A stretch of DNA of 64,000 nucleotides, taken from the NCBI GenBank assembly GCA_021771815.1, contig JAETOE010000002.1:62001-126000 (forward strand). Reading direction: 5' to 3'. Shown here piece after piece: positions 27,464-36,110 of this stretch. The first letter of the stretch is position 1. Each line of letters starts with the position of its first letter. The notes under the pieces are model-generated. The model saw only the letters and a list, made by a program, of their open reading frames with translations, did no database searches and was not told the DNA's origin. This DNA is from Roseburia hominis (lineage in GTDB: Bacteria; Bacillota; Clostridia; Lachnospirales; Lachnospiraceae). The position numbers were made by a program, and so were the translations under genes.

Positions 27464-29464
27464 CTATATCCGGAACGATGCCACGGTTTGGTTCAAAAGC
27501 TCACTGAGCCGGAACAGTTCTTCCATCTGGCTTCTGACTGTACCGGAATTTTCACTCGAATTTTCCGCAGACTCATTCACATTCTGCATCGTTTCCGCTA
27601 TTTCTCCCACAAGCTCTGTAATCGACGCAATCGACGCATTGATTTCCGTCATGCCTGCGCTCATTTCCTGCGAGGAGGCACCCAGATCAGCGGAAATATT
27701 ACTATAAAATACTGCATCTTCCTGATACATTCCGGCAAGCTCTGTCATTTTCCTGTAGTCCTCCATAACTTTACCAGTCATAAACTCCAGCAATCTTCTC
27801 GAACTTTCGGACAAGAACGCAACATTTTCTACTATGCCCTCTGTCACCTGACGTATCTTATCCACTGCCTGCCTTGAGTTGTCCGCCAGACTTCTTATTT
27901 CCTCTGCTACAACAGCAAATCCTCTGCCTGCCTCTCCGGCTCTTGCCGCCTCTATCGAGGCATTCAATGCCAGAAGGTTGGTCTGCGAACTGATGGAGAG
28001 TATTTCTTCTGTCAAGGCATTGATTTCACCTACCCGTTCGCTGTCCTTAATCGCCTGCTCCATCTCCCCTTCTGTTTTCTTATATATAAGGAGAACCTCA
28101 TCCGCAGACTGTTTGAAGGCATCATACTGCTCTCCTGCCCGCACCATGATACCGCTTGACTGCTCTGCCGCTTCTCCTGCTTTCGATGCCACACTCTCAA
28201 TGGCATTTCCAAGCTCCTGACCGTTGTTTTTAATATTTTCCGACAGCTCTCTTGCCCTCACCGTCTGTTCCATCACCAGACTGGCAGAATCCGTAACGCC
28301 AAAAATATCCTTATCTAATATTTCCATCCTTGCAGAGGCGCCTTTGGCGATGGCGCCAATATGCTCCGCCTCATTCTTTGTATTTAAAATAATTTCACGA
28401 ATCTGCTGCCTTACCTCCACGGTCGCCTTGCTGATCTGTTCCGTCTCATTCTTATATTCCACTGGAATTGACTTTTCAACGAATGTGTTTTCGGAAAAAT
28501 CACCCGATGCAAACTGCTTGAGCATCTGTATCGGTGCAAGCATTTTTCCGATCAGACCCGTCATAAAGACTGCCACAAACACAATTACAATAAGCGCAAT
28601 CACGACCGTAATCATAATCATTGTCACAAGAGAATGCGTAACATTTGCTGCAGGCACCACAACACCCAGAGTCCAGTTACAGCCCTCTATTTTTGCGAGC
28701 GCAAAATAGCATGTGCTGCCGTCATAGTCGGCAAACTTTATCACCTCACTCTGCGCTCTCCCAATCAGTTCACCCAGCTTTGGCAAAACGTCCGCCGCGC
28801 CGACAGTTGTCTCCTCCTTCGGTTCATATTCCTTGTTCTGATGTACTACATACTGACCGCCGCTGTCCACAAGAAAGCCATATACGCCATCCTCGTAATT
28901 AATGCTGTCTGTCAACTCTGTCACCGTTTCAAGCGTAACATCCAGACCGATCACCCCTACCAGTTCATTCTCTATGTATACAGGTGCGGCAATCGTTGTA
29001 CACATCTGCCCCGTCAACGCATCACAGTAAGGATCCGTCACGATAATGCTTCCTTCATTCGCCGCCTGCTGATACCAGCCCCGCTGCACCGGATCATAGC
29101 CCTCCGGCATCTCTATCTCCCTGTTCGACCAGATAAATCTGCTGTCACTCGTTCCGCAGTATAAATTCAAAAGTTCATCACGTCCTGCCGCATGGGTGTC
29201 TACCACTGACTGAATAAAATCCGTATCCGTATTTCCTCCGGCCGAAATACTTTCCGCCACCCCGTTCGAAAGCATTTTTTCACTTTCAATCCATGTGTTG
29301 ATTTCCTCCGCATACTTGTCCGCATTCAACTGCAGCACCTGCGTCTGATCCTTGATCGTATTCTTTCCCGCTACTACAATAATTCCCACTGTGGTCAAAA
29401 GGACGCTTGTCACAACAATAAGAATCATACTGACCGTGAGTCTGCCTTTAATTGTCTTTAACAT
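27464..29464 (-). CDS. Methyl-accepting chemotaxis protein
   Basis: The 666-residue receptor has an N-terminal transmembrane helix (about 10-30), a dCache-type extracellular sensor (motifs [18 protein letters not shown]), a second transmembrane helix (about 280-305), HAMP and a cytoplasmic signalling domain. The hairpin tip [20 protein letters not shown] and [14 protein letters not shown] are fully conserved. It should signal to CheA/CheW. It is convergent with kinase B, 40 nt away. Confidence 0.94.
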   Translation of the reverse strand: MLKTIKGRLTVSMILIVVTSVLLTTVGIIVVAGKNTIKDQTQVLQLNADKYAEEINTWIESEKMLSNGVAESISAGGNTDTDFIQSVVDTHAAGRDELLNLYCGTSDSRFIWSNREIEMPEGYDPVQRGWYQQAANEGSIIVTDPYCDALTGQMCTTIAAPVYIENELVGVIGLDVTLETVTELTDSINYEDGVYGFLVDSGGQYVVHQNKEYEPKEETTVGAADVLPKLGELIGRAQSEVIKFADYDGSTCYFALAKIEGCNWTLGVVVPAANVTHSLVTMIMITVVIALIVIVFVAVFMTGLIGKMLAPIQMLKQFASGDFSENTFVEKSIPVEYKNETEQISKATVEVRQQIREIILNTKNEAEHIGAIAKGASARMEILDKDIFGVTDSASLVMEQTVRARELSENIKNNGQELGNAIESVASKAGEAAEQSSGIMVRAGEQYDAFKQSADEVLLIYKKTEGEMEQAIKDSERVGEINALTEEILSISSQTNLLALNASIEAARAGEAGRGFAVVAEEIRSLADNSRQAVDKIRQVTEGIVENVAFLSESSRRLLEFMTGKVMEDYRKMTELAGMYQEDAVFYSNISADLGASSQEMSAGMTEINASIASITELVGEIAETMQNVNESAENSSENSGTVRSQMEELFRLSELLNQTVASFRI

Positions 29465-29650
29465 CTTTTTGTTTCTCCTTCCCGCATATTATAATCCACC
29501 GCATTATAGGGATCTCACACCCGGAAATTTCACGCTGGTCTTATTTTCATAATATTTACATTTTATCAATTACTTTTATTACTTGTATATTTTTTGCGGA
29601 TTTGACATTATTTTTTGCGGATTTGGCAAAAATCGGGCGCGAAAAAGTTC

Positions 29651-29696
29651 AAAAAAAGAGGACAGACCGCTTCGAACTATGATACGGTCTGTCCTC
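29651..29696 (-). terminator. Strong intrinsic terminator at the host side of the prophage edge
   Basis: A perfect 12-bp stem (29658-29669 with 29685-29696, 15-nt loop) is followed on the minus strand by a run of seven Ts. It lies just downstream of the displaced C-terminal coding fragment at 29739, so it was probably that host gene's terminator. Confidence 0.88.
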
Positions 29697-29738
29697 AGAA
29701 ATGAAAGTCTTTTTATTCTTTTATTGAAGTGCAGTTTC

Positions 29739-29858
29739 TTAGAACTTGCCAGCCTTATGAGCTTCCTCGATGGAAACAGTAAACAGCGGTTTTTCAGGCT
29801 CCGCAGCCGCCTTTGTATATTGCGCGTGTTGTACTCGCGCGTTTTTACACGTTTTCAT
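29739..29858 (-). pseudogene. C-terminal fragment of an unidentified host gene at the prophage boundary
   Basis: A 39-codon minus-strand frame ends in EKPLFTVSIEEAHKAGKF and a TAA, then the strong terminator. The end reads like a host protein C terminus, while the first ~16 codons look arbitrary. The simplest explanation is that the prophage integrated into the 3' end of a host gene and left this tail at the left edge. I cannot identify the gene. The att core should lie within about 29760-29880. Confidence 0.5.
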
Positions 29859-29881
29859 AGAACTTTTCTTTGTCCATTATA

Positions 29882-31174
29882 TCATAATGTGTGGATCACT
29901 TCAACCAGATCAGAACGCTTCGTCAGATACCAGCCGGACTTTAATTTGTAGAAGTCGCCGCTTTCCCCGACGATTGTGAAGATCTCCCCGTATTTTGCCA
30001 CGCCTGCTGCCGCTGCATTGTAGTCGGGAACTGATCTATAATTCACGCCGTCGCTTCCCTTGTATATGATCTTCGCATATCCAGAAAGTGCCTTTTCTTC
30101 GCTTGTATTCTGGTTCCCTTCGCCTGCTCCCTGCTCTCCGATAATCGCTGCAAGGTTTTTCAGAATAGCTGCACCATAATTTGCGCCAGCCGCCCAGCCT
30201 TTGCCGTTCGGATTTTCTTTTTGTCCCAGCCATTCAACATATTCTGCACAACCTCTTTGAACATACTTGAAGCGCGGATCTACGCAGGCATTTTTCAGTG
30301 CTTCTGTGGATCCATAGGCTTTCAAGTGCTGGATCTGTGCGCGGATTCCTTCGCGCATAGTTGCGAAGCTGTTGCCCTTCATGCCGTTCGACGTCACGCC
30401 CATTCCGCAGAAATTGTTCTGATTCAACGTCACTGCACTTCCTTCGAATTTCAAGTGTCCCGTTTCAACGGAAGTCTGGGCTGCTGCCACGTCACCGCGA
30501 ACGCCCTCTGCGTCGCCTTCTTCAATGAACAGTCGTGCCATATCCAGTGCAAAAGAAGCAGTGTCTGGATTGTTCTTGATGTAATATTCTGCAATCTGTT
30601 CGGCAGACGCTACGGAACGCCCCATGATTCTTGTGAAGCCTTCTGTTGTGCCTTTCTGTGCGATTGCTGCCTTGAATTCCTGCCATGTTTCTTCCGTTAC
30701 ATTGTAGACATACGGATTCGGGCAAATTTTCCCCGTGACGTCATAATGGCGAATGACATGATCTGCGGGAATATTGTACTTCTTCATAAGCTGCCGCGTC
30801 AACTCTGCTGCTGCCGCGACTGTTTCTTTTGTGAAATACCAGTCTTTGTCAGTAGCGGAAAGCGTTGCCGTGTTTCTCTTTTTGACTGCCATTTCGATTC
30901 CGATTGAATTCGAATTGCGGCACTCTTTATGCGTGTATGAATTTGCGCCACAGTGCCAAGCCACGTCGTCGTCGTCAACGATCTGGAAGACTTCGCCTGC
31001 ATGTCCTACCGCGTAATGTGCCGACGCGCCTGCGTACTCTCTCGCCCAGTATTGCGCCAGATTCTGTGCGGTTGCAAGTCCACCGAAATAATGGATCACT
31101 ATGTATTTGATTCTTGCTGTGCTGTTTTTATCCGTGAAGTTGATCTTCGTCAAATAATTTCTGTTGATATTCAT
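29882..31174 (-). CDS. Phage endolysin: amidase plus glucosaminidase plus SH3-like end
   Basis: The 430-residue lysin has an N-terminal Amidase_2 domain (YIVIHYFGG, HYAVGHAGEVFQ, HYDVTGKICPNP), which cleaves MurNAc-L-Ala. A middle region (about 185-345) shows ETGHLKFEGSAVTLNQNNF and GMKGNSFATMREGI, typical of mannosyl-glycoprotein endo-beta-N-acetylglucosaminidase domains. The C terminus (about 365-430) resembles an SH3 wall-binding domain. It overlaps the preceding 51-residue frame (ATGA) and is the last phage gene. Confidence 0.9.
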   Translation of the reverse strand: MNINRNYLTKINFTDKNSTARIKYIVIHYFGGLATAQNLAQYWAREYAGASAHYAVGHAGEVFQIVDDDDVAWHCGANSYTHKECRNSNSIGIEMAVKKRNTATLSATDKDWYFTKETVAAAAELTRQLMKKYNIPADHVIRHYDVTGKICPNPYVYNVTEETWQEFKAAIAQKGTTEGFTRIMGRSVASAEQIAEYYIKNNPDTASFALDMARLFIEEGDAEGVRGDVAAAQTSVETGHLKFEGSAVTLNQNNFCGMGVTSNGMKGNSFATMREGIRAQIQHLKAYGSTEALKNACVDPRFKYVQRGCAEYVEWLGQKENPNGKGWAAGANYGAAILKNLAAIIGEQGAGEGNQNTSEEKALSGYAKIIYKGSDGVNYRSVPDYNAAAAGVAKYGEIFTIVGESGDFYKLKSGWYLTKRSDLVEVIHTL

Positions 31175-31326
31175 TCGACGTCACCTTCTTCCCCGCTGAA
31201 TCCCATGTCGTCGGGATCGAAGCTGTTTCTGAATTTCGCCAGTTCTTCTTCCGTCATGCTTTCAACGCTTTTCCGCAGTTCTTTGATTTCTGCGTCGCTC
31301 ATATTCTTTGTATGTTCGCTTTTCAT
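31171..31326 (-). CDS. Small acidic phage protein (51 aa) upstream of endolysin
   Basis: This frame starts MKSEHTKNMSDAEI and ends EEGDVE, with its stop overlapping the endolysin start (ATGA), which argues for real translational coupling. It is helical and acidic. Function unknown; similar tiny frames often lie between holin and lysin genes. Confidence 0.65.
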   Translation of the reverse strand: MKSEHTKNMSDAEIKELRKSVESMTEEELAKFRNSFDPDDMGFSGEEGDVE

Positions 31327-31377
31327 TCTGCTTTCCCCTTTCTTTGGGATTGCCCCGCCAGCTGCGGGGCTTTCTTT

Positions 31378-31878
31378 TTATTCTTCGGCGTCAGCTGTGT
31401 CTTCTTCGTCTTCTGTGCCGATTCTCTTGTTCAAAAGCTTCTGTGCCACTGCCAGCCCCTTGATCAAAAATTCTGGTACGTTGTAGCCGCATTCCACAAG
31501 GTTTTCAAGAATGCTGCGTGCTTCATTTACAAGCAGCATTGCCAGTGTGAACCAGCCAATCATTGAAAGGAAGGAAAGATCCACGCCCAGAAGATCTGTT
31601 CCTAAGTGCGTGAAAACATAGCTGATCATAAATGCCACAAGAATGATCGCCCAGTACCCAAGCTTTTTCGCTGCTCCCTTGATTCCCACTTTGCTTGATT
31701 CTTCGCCGCGTCTTCTGGACTTGTACCAGCCCGTCAACCAGTCCGCAATGTTCAAAACAAGATAAGCCGCGAAAATGTACCAATAGATCCCGAAAATTGC
31801 TGTCAGTCCCGCCACAATCGCGCCAGCGATTGCGTTGTATTTGTCAACCAGTGCTTCTGAAAAATTATGTGTTGTCAT
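31378..31878 (-). CDS. Phage holin
   Basis: The 166-residue protein starts MTTHNFSEALVDK behind GGAGG. It has three hydrophobic segments (around residues 17-42, 72-95 and 103-120) and a highly acidic C terminus, matching the toxin-secretion/phage-lysis holin family. It lies just before the lysin. Holins form membrane lesions that release the endolysin. Confidence 0.85.
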   Translation of the reverse strand: MTTHNFSEALVDKYNAIAGAIVAGLTAIFGIYWYIFAAYLVLNIADWLTGWYKSRRRGEESSKVGIKGAAKKLGYWAIILVAFMISYVFTHLGTDLLGVDLSFLSMIGWFTLAMLLVNEARSILENLVECGYNVPEFLIKGLAVAQKLLNKRIGTEDEEDTADAEE

Positions 31879-31883
31879 TTCTT

Positions 31884-32474
31884 CTACCTCCGAACATGTT
31901 TGCAGTTTTTGCAAGGTTTCTGATCCGCTGGGAACATGTAATTCTTGCATTCTCCGCATTTGTTTCTTGATTTACAGTATCTGTATTCGCACTTTTCCAG
32001 ATAACGCTTGCAGATCCCGTTCATTCCCAGCGCAGCACATTCGAAGTTGTCCTTCTGGAATGTGAATTGATAGCGCGGCTTTTCTTCTGAAAAGAATTTC
32101 CAGCGAATAAAATCGTCAAGTGTTATTGCTGGCAAAGCCAGTGCGAACCATGCTGCGAAGAATTGCGGACATATCTGCCCCATGACATTGAATTTCATGT
32201 TCGAATAGTCCCACATATCCAGATTCAGCCATACATTCAAAATAAGTCCCGCAACGAATTCGATCGCTGTGATTATGATTGCACATATCAGCATTTGAAT
32301 TTGAAGCGGCGTCTTCCAGTCCATGAATTCATTGACAAGACCGCATAATATAAAGCATATCCCGCCGACGAACGCCATTGCCTTGAATGTGTACCCGCGA
32401 AACGCCAGTTCACAAAGCGCGTATATTGCGCCGCCTACCAGAAACAGAACAATATACTTCACAATTTGTTTCAT
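31884..32474 (-). CDS. Membrane protein with Cys-rich tail (putative ABC-transporter-permease-like family)
   Basis: The 196-residue protein has four or five membrane helices in the first 120 residues. It ends in a cysteine-rich segment (CEYRYCKSRNKCGECKNY...CKNCKHVRR) suggesting a zinc-binding tail. The membrane part recalls the small permease-like family common in clostridial phages; this is an impression. It lies in the lysis module between a fibre-region gene and the holin. Confidence 0.55.
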   Translation of the reverse strand: MKQIVKYIVLFLVGGAIYALCELAFRGYTFKAMAFVGGICFILCGLVNEFMDWKTPLQIQMLICAIIITAIEFVAGLILNVWLNLDMWDYSNMKFNVMGQICPQFFAAWFALALPAITLDDFIRWKFFSEEKPRYQFTFQKDNFECAALGMNGICKRYLEKCEYRYCKSRNKCGECKNYMFPADQKPCKNCKHVRR

Positions 32475-32478
32475 GCGA

Positions 32479-33150
32479 TCACGCTTTCTGTGCTGCTTCG
32501 TAGTCTTTCAGCACTTCCGACTTGTATTTGTCCGGAATCTGTGCGCCATAGTAAATGCCGCTTAACTCTTCGACATTCTCTGCGCCCTTGATCCATGCGT
32601 TCAAGCTGTTGCAATAGGTTGTGTGATATGACACAAACTGCATTGCGGCTGTGATGATCGCCGTCATGTCTTCGGCAGAATAGTATTTGCAAAGCTGCCC
32701 GTCTTCATGGTATTCAAGCTTTGCCACTCCTGCCGCAAGCTGGCTTTGTTTGCCGAACAAATTGATCTGATCTTTTTCTGTCAGACTGATGTGTTCTGTC
32801 GTGCCGTCTGAAAGTGTAACGTCAACGCCTGCAAAAATCGTGCTTTCACAGCGGTTTGACACTTCCGCAAGCTTCGCAGTTCTGATCTGTTCTGCGTCCG
32901 GCTGCTGTTCTTCCTGCTCCGCATAGATTGTGCCGTCGTTTGAATAGATTGTCGCGTCTTCAAGCGTCCTATATACAGTGGCATAACCTTCATATTTCGC
33001 CACTGTGCGCCCGTCGTCAGATACAATTTCAATCACAGACGCGTCTTTCCCTTTAATGCTCCGATCCGCCTGCACAAGCAACATATTTTGTGCGACTTTC
33101 TTGACAGATCCTTCGAATATTGTTTCGCTTCCTTTGAATTTGAATTTCAT
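32479..33150 (-). CDS. Phage protein of unknown function (DUF4376-like C terminus)
   Basis: The 223-residue protein has a small beta-rich N-terminal part and a C-terminal region (about 95-223) with LSDGTTEHISLTEKDQINLF that resembles the DUF4376 fold seen in phage tail-fibre neighbours. Its start lies 98 nt inside the 3' end of the reverse transcriptase gene; an internal Met at 33084 would shorten the overlap. Function unknown. Confidence 0.65.
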   Translation of the reverse strand: MKFKFKGSETIFEGSVKKVAQNMLLVQADRSIKGKDASVIEIVSDDGRTVAKYEGYATVYRTLEDATIYSNDGTIYAEQEEQQPDAEQIRTAKLAEVSNRCESTIFAGVDVTLSDGTTEHISLTEKDQINLFGKQSQLAAGVAKLEYHEDGQLCKYYSAEDMTAIITAAMQFVSYHTTYCNSLNAWIKGAENVEELSGIYYGAQIPDKYKSEVLKDYEAAQKA

Positions 33151-34291
33151 GCGCTTCTTCCTTTCCTTTCCAGTTTTCTATAAACAGTTCATTGAAAAGC
33201 CTGTCCATGTTCTGCACTGTACGCCATGACATTTTGTGTTTCATGTAGCCTTTCCACGATTGATATTGCTGCCGTACTTCTTCAAATGTGATTCTGCCTT
33301 CGTCAAGTTTCTTTTTCAGCTTTTTCAGCTTCCTTCTTTCGCGCGTTACTGCCTGCCGACAAGGGCGCATGATCACTTTTCCGCTGTCTGTCAGTCTGAA
33401 TTGTGTTTTCAGAAACGTGAAGCCGTGTTTCATTGATACTTTCCGCGTTTTCCTCTTATTCACAACAATTCCTATTCTTTCATAGATTGCGAATAGTGCT
33501 TCGATTGCCGCGTCTGCTTCTTCTTTTGTCCGAAATGCCATGAATGTGTCGTCCATGTATCGGATATACGCGCGGATCTGCAACACTTCCTTTGCGAAAT
33601 GGTCTGCTTCATTCGGGTATATCGTGCCGACTATCTGTGAAATTTGACTTCCCAGACCGCAGCCGACTTCCCCAAAGGCTTCCACAAATAGCATTATGAA
33701 TTCAACCACTTCTTTGTCGGTAAAATGCTTTTGCAAAATCGTTCGAATGTACCAGTGTTGCATATTCCCGAAGAAGTTCGTGAAATCAATTAAGACAATC
33801 ACGCCTTCATTGCTGCCCGTCTTTCTGTAATACTCCCGCAGGAAGAAGGCGACGCGATCAATCGTCGCATGTGTTCCCCTTCCTTTAATGCAAGCCATAT
33901 TGTCTGAAATAATTGTTCTTGTCAGTATCGGCACAAGAACATTGTCGCAGGCTGATCTTTGAACCACTCTTTCTGATATGTGAACGCTGCTAATGTCCCG
34001 CAGCTTTCCGCGTTCCATAATCGTGAAATTATGAAAGCCGCGTCTTATGTCTTCGCCTGCAAGAAGCTTCATGTGTGTTTCGTATGTCTTCCGAAGAAGG
34101 CTTGCTTCATATCTCTGTACGCTGCACTTCCAGCGCACACCCTTCTTCGCTACGTCAAACGCATTCAGTAGATTTCCATAATCGAAAATCGCTTCCAGTT
34201 TTCCGTGTTCGTCGTTGACTTTCTGCTTCTTCCGCCTTCTTGCTTCTTCTCTTCGAAGCCGTCTGGCGGCTCTTCTTTCTTCACTTGTCAT
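33053..34291 (-). CDS. DGR reverse transcriptase
   Basis: The 412-residue protein is a group-II-like reverse transcriptase of the diversity-generating retroelement type. Catalytic motifs are IDFTNFF (Asp169) and YMDD (245-248). Between them is GSQISQ (214-219), the GxxxSQ form characteristic of DGR enzymes. The start at 34291 follows GGGGTG; in-frame upstream codons to 34372 are possible. It should copy the template RNA at 34494-34623 with errors opposite adenines. It lies downstream of target gene, Avd and template in the standard order. Confidence 0.95.
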   Translation of the reverse strand: MTSEERRAARRLRREEARRRKKQKVNDEHGKLEAIFDYGNLLNAFDVAKKGVRWKCSVQRYEASLLRKTYETHMKLLAGEDIRRGFHNFTIMERGKLRDISSVHISERVVQRSACDNVLVPILTRTIISDNMACIKGRGTHATIDRVAFFLREYYRKTGSNEGVIVLIDFTNFFGNMQHWYIRTILQKHFTDKEVVEFIMLFVEAFGEVGCGLGSQISQIVGTIYPNEADHFAKEVLQIRAYIRYMDDTFMAFRTKEEADAAIEALFAIYERIGIVVNKRKTRKVSMKHGFTFLKTQFRLTDSGKVIMRPCRQAVTRERRKLKKLKKKLDEGRITFEEVRQQYQSWKGYMKHKMSWRTVQNMDRLFNELFIENWKGKEEAHEIQIQRKRNNIRRICQESRTKYVACAGGSEH

Positions 34292-34493
34292 AAAACACCC
34301 CGCATACATAAATTTTGCGCCGCTATGTACATAAACAGCTGACATGAAACAAGGCTGCGCGATCCTTGCCATGCAAGCAGCGTCCGTCAGCTGTTGTCGG
34401 TGTGTAAATTTACCCTTTCGGGACGGTCAAGCATTCCTTATTTTCTTTGTGCCACTGCTTTCGTTTCCTACTCGGACGGGGCATTGAAATAAT
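34292..34493 (-). ncRNA. Non-coding spacer between DGR template repeat and reverse transcriptase
   Basis: About 200 nt without a gene separates the template repeat from the RT start. In the well-studied Bordetella phage DGR, the equivalent segment of template RNA is needed for cDNA priming, so this stretch is probably part of the functional template RNA. By sequence alone I see no further feature. Confidence 0.6.
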
Positions 34494-34623
34494 CAGAGGG
34501 GGACGCCAAGCGGCGTCGAAGCATTGTTGTTGTTGGGATTACCATTGTTGTTGACATTACAAAAGTTCGTCGTGTTCGACGCGTTCGGGGACTCACACCA
34601 CCAGTTGGAACGTGAACCCTGCT
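34494..34623 (-). repeat. DGR template repeat (TR)
   Basis: This 130-nt non-coding repeat matches the variable repeat of the adjacent target gene except at 13 positions, and 107 nt of the distant target except at 14. Every difference is at a T on the plus strand, that is an A on the coding strand. Read in the target frame it would encode 13 Asn (AAC/AAT) codons, the usual DGR design that lets adenine mutation reach many residues. A GACGCC-AAGC-GGCGTC palindrome is at 34502-34517. Confidence 0.96.
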
Positions 34624-34652
34624 TTCAATACTTAACCGATAATATTGCGATC

Positions 34653-35096
34653 CTACTGCTTTTCAGCTGCCGGATTGCTTGCTTTCTTCATTTCCTTGTA
34701 TCTTTGATTGTCTGATTTTCTCCATGCTGTGATATATCCTTTTTCAGAAATAATCATGCCGACAATCTCTTTCAGCTGTGCGCTGTCTATCCCTCGCACG
34801 CTACGCAGGCTTTGAAGCTTTTGCAGAAGCTTTTCGCAGTCCCCGCTTGCGCGTTGCTGGTATCTCCGTCGATCAATCGCGTCTTCGTTGCTCTTCACAT
34901 AGATCGTGTTCGCGTCCACCACGTTATCGACCAGCTGTTGTGCCGTCGCTATGATCGGCATAGCATACACAAATCGGTATTTCTTCGGAATAACTTCTTC
35001 TTTCATGCAAAATTCGATCAGCTTGTCTTGAATGTCAACTGCCGTCTGAAAGAACTGCATTTCTGATTGTTCGCGCCTGCTTTTCAATACACTCAT
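34653..35096 (-). CDS. avd: Avd-type DGR accessory protein (four-helix bundle)
   Basis: The 147-residue, helix-rich, mostly basic protein lies between target gene and TR, exactly where accessory variability determinant genes occur. Avd proteins form barrel-shaped pentamers of four-helix bundles that bind the RT and template RNA. I assign it by location, length and predicted helicity; I see no diagnostic short motif. Confidence 0.8.
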   Translation of the reverse strand: MSVLKSRREQSEMQFFQTAVDIQDKLIEFCMKEEVIPKKYRFVYAMPIIATAQQLVDNVVDANTIYVKSNEDAIDRRRYQQRASGDCEKLLQKLQSLRSVRGIDSAQLKEIVGMIISEKGYITAWRKSDNQRYKEMKKASNPAAEKQ

Positions 35097-35124
35097 ATCT
35101 TTTCACACCTTCCGTCTTTGGTTT

Positions 35125-35149
35125 ATCACGCCGCACGCGGCGGCGTGAT
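35125..35149. other. DGR hairpin/cruciform downstream of VR1
   Basis: A perfect 10-bp inverted repeat (35125-35134 with 35140-35149, 5-nt loop) lies about 32 nt beyond the VR1 end, after the target stop codon. It has no U run on the coding strand. The equivalent place after the second target also has a GC-rich hairpin, and both share GTGATTCAAGATTA next to the repeat; TR has neither. This matches the cruciform used for target recognition in known DGRs. Confidence 0.8.
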
Positions 35150-35168
35150 TTTTTCGCGTGATTCAAGA

Positions 35169-36095
35169 TTATGTATCAAAGCAGAGGGGGACGCCAAGCG
35201 GCGTCGAAGCATAGTTGTGGCCGGGACGACCATTGTTGTAGACACTACAAAAGTACGTCGTGTTCGACGCGGCCGGGGACTCACACCACCAGCCGGAACG
35301 TGAACCCTGCTCCGCTTTCCCGAAGCCCAGTCCTTTGTTGATATGAGCAAGGGATCCGCGGAAGATCTCAAACTGAACAGCATTTCCGTTTCCATAGCCA
35401 ACTTCTGACCAGCTGTTGAACCCCCAGACTTCTACTTCGGAAGGAAGCCACAACTTCTGATCTTCCTGCCAATCCCATGATCCTTTTTTGCTGCACAGAC
35501 GTTTGTTCGTTTTGATAACCGCTTTCACATCAGCTGGCAGCATATTGTAAATTGTTGTATTCAGCGTCGTTTTCAGTGCGCTTGCAGGGAACCCGCCCGT
35601 GTTTGTGTTGGTTTCATTCATTTTGTATGTGGTTGCAAGACAATCGCGACTGATCCAGTGAATGCAGTTGTTATTGTTTGTCGCATAGCCTTTTCTTGTG
35701 TTGATTCCTGCGACTTCCATTCGAACTTTTTCACCGTTCGTCAGCATAATATCTTTATAATCTCCGACATTGATTCCCGAAAAGTCGCCCGCAGTTTCTT
35801 TTTCGTCGATTTCCGCCCATGCGAACGGCAATTCTTTTCCGAAATACCCATAGGAAGCGCGGATTTGTGCCTGCTTGTCTTCCAGTGCCGCAGCCACAAG
35901 ATAACCTTCTGGAATGTAGCCTTTTTCCGTGATGTCAAGCGTGTCAACTACTCCCAGCGAAGTTTTAACAGCTTTCATCAATTCAGAATATTTGATTGTC
36001 TTTGTGCCGTTTGACGTTTCCACGATCAGAATGTCGTCGGCTGTGATTTCTGTTGTCTGTGCGATCTGATTGATCGTTTTTTCTGGTAAACTCAT
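35169..36095 (-). CDS. DGR target protein 1, probable receptor-binding tail protein (DUF6273-like)
   Basis: The 308-residue protein follows the tail-fibre gene, so it is the likely adhesin at the phage tip. The N-terminal part (MSLPEKTINQIAQ...) resembles tail-associated proteins; the C-terminal ~170 residues form a DUF6273/C-type-lectin-like module (LWLPSEVEVWG) ending in the variable region (about 262-305). Diversified residues sit at template Asn codons, for example in WWCESP-x-AS and NNGRPGHNY. Diversification would change host-receptor binding. Confidence 0.92.
   Translation of the reverse strand: MSLPEKTINQIAQTTEITADDILIVETSNGTKTIKYSELMKAVKTSLGVVDTLDITEKGYIPEGYLVAAALEDKQAQIRASYGYFGKELPFAWAEIDEKETAGDFSGINVGDYKDIMLTNGEKVRMEVAGINTRKGYATNNNNCIHWISRDCLATTYKMNETNTNTGGFPASALKTTLNTTIYNMLPADVKAVIKTNKRLCSKKGSWDWQEDQKLWLPSEVEVWGFNSWSEVGYGNGNAVQFEIFRGSLAHINKGLGFGKAEQGSRSGWWCESPAASNTTYFCSVYNNGRPGHNYASTPLGVPLCFDT
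35182..35311 (-). repeat. DGR variable repeat 1 (VR1)
   Basis: It aligns over 130 nt with TR. All 13 differences are at coding-strand adenines of TR (nine are A to G, with A to T and A to C also present). The 3' coding end, with the palindrome GACGCC-AAGC-GGCGTC, is invariant and probably the initiation of mutagenic homology. Confidence 0.96.
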
Positions 36096-36110
36096 TTTTT
36101 CAGTCCTTTC

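Noticed and set aside
34494-34623. TR and VR as a recent gene duplication or insertion-sequence fragment
   Set aside because: All differences are adenine-specific and a DGR RT is adjacent; duplication would give mixed substitutions.
35125-35149. Intrinsic terminator after DGR target 1
   Set aside because: No U run follows on the coding strand, and the same layout occurs after the second target; a DGR recognition hairpin fits better.
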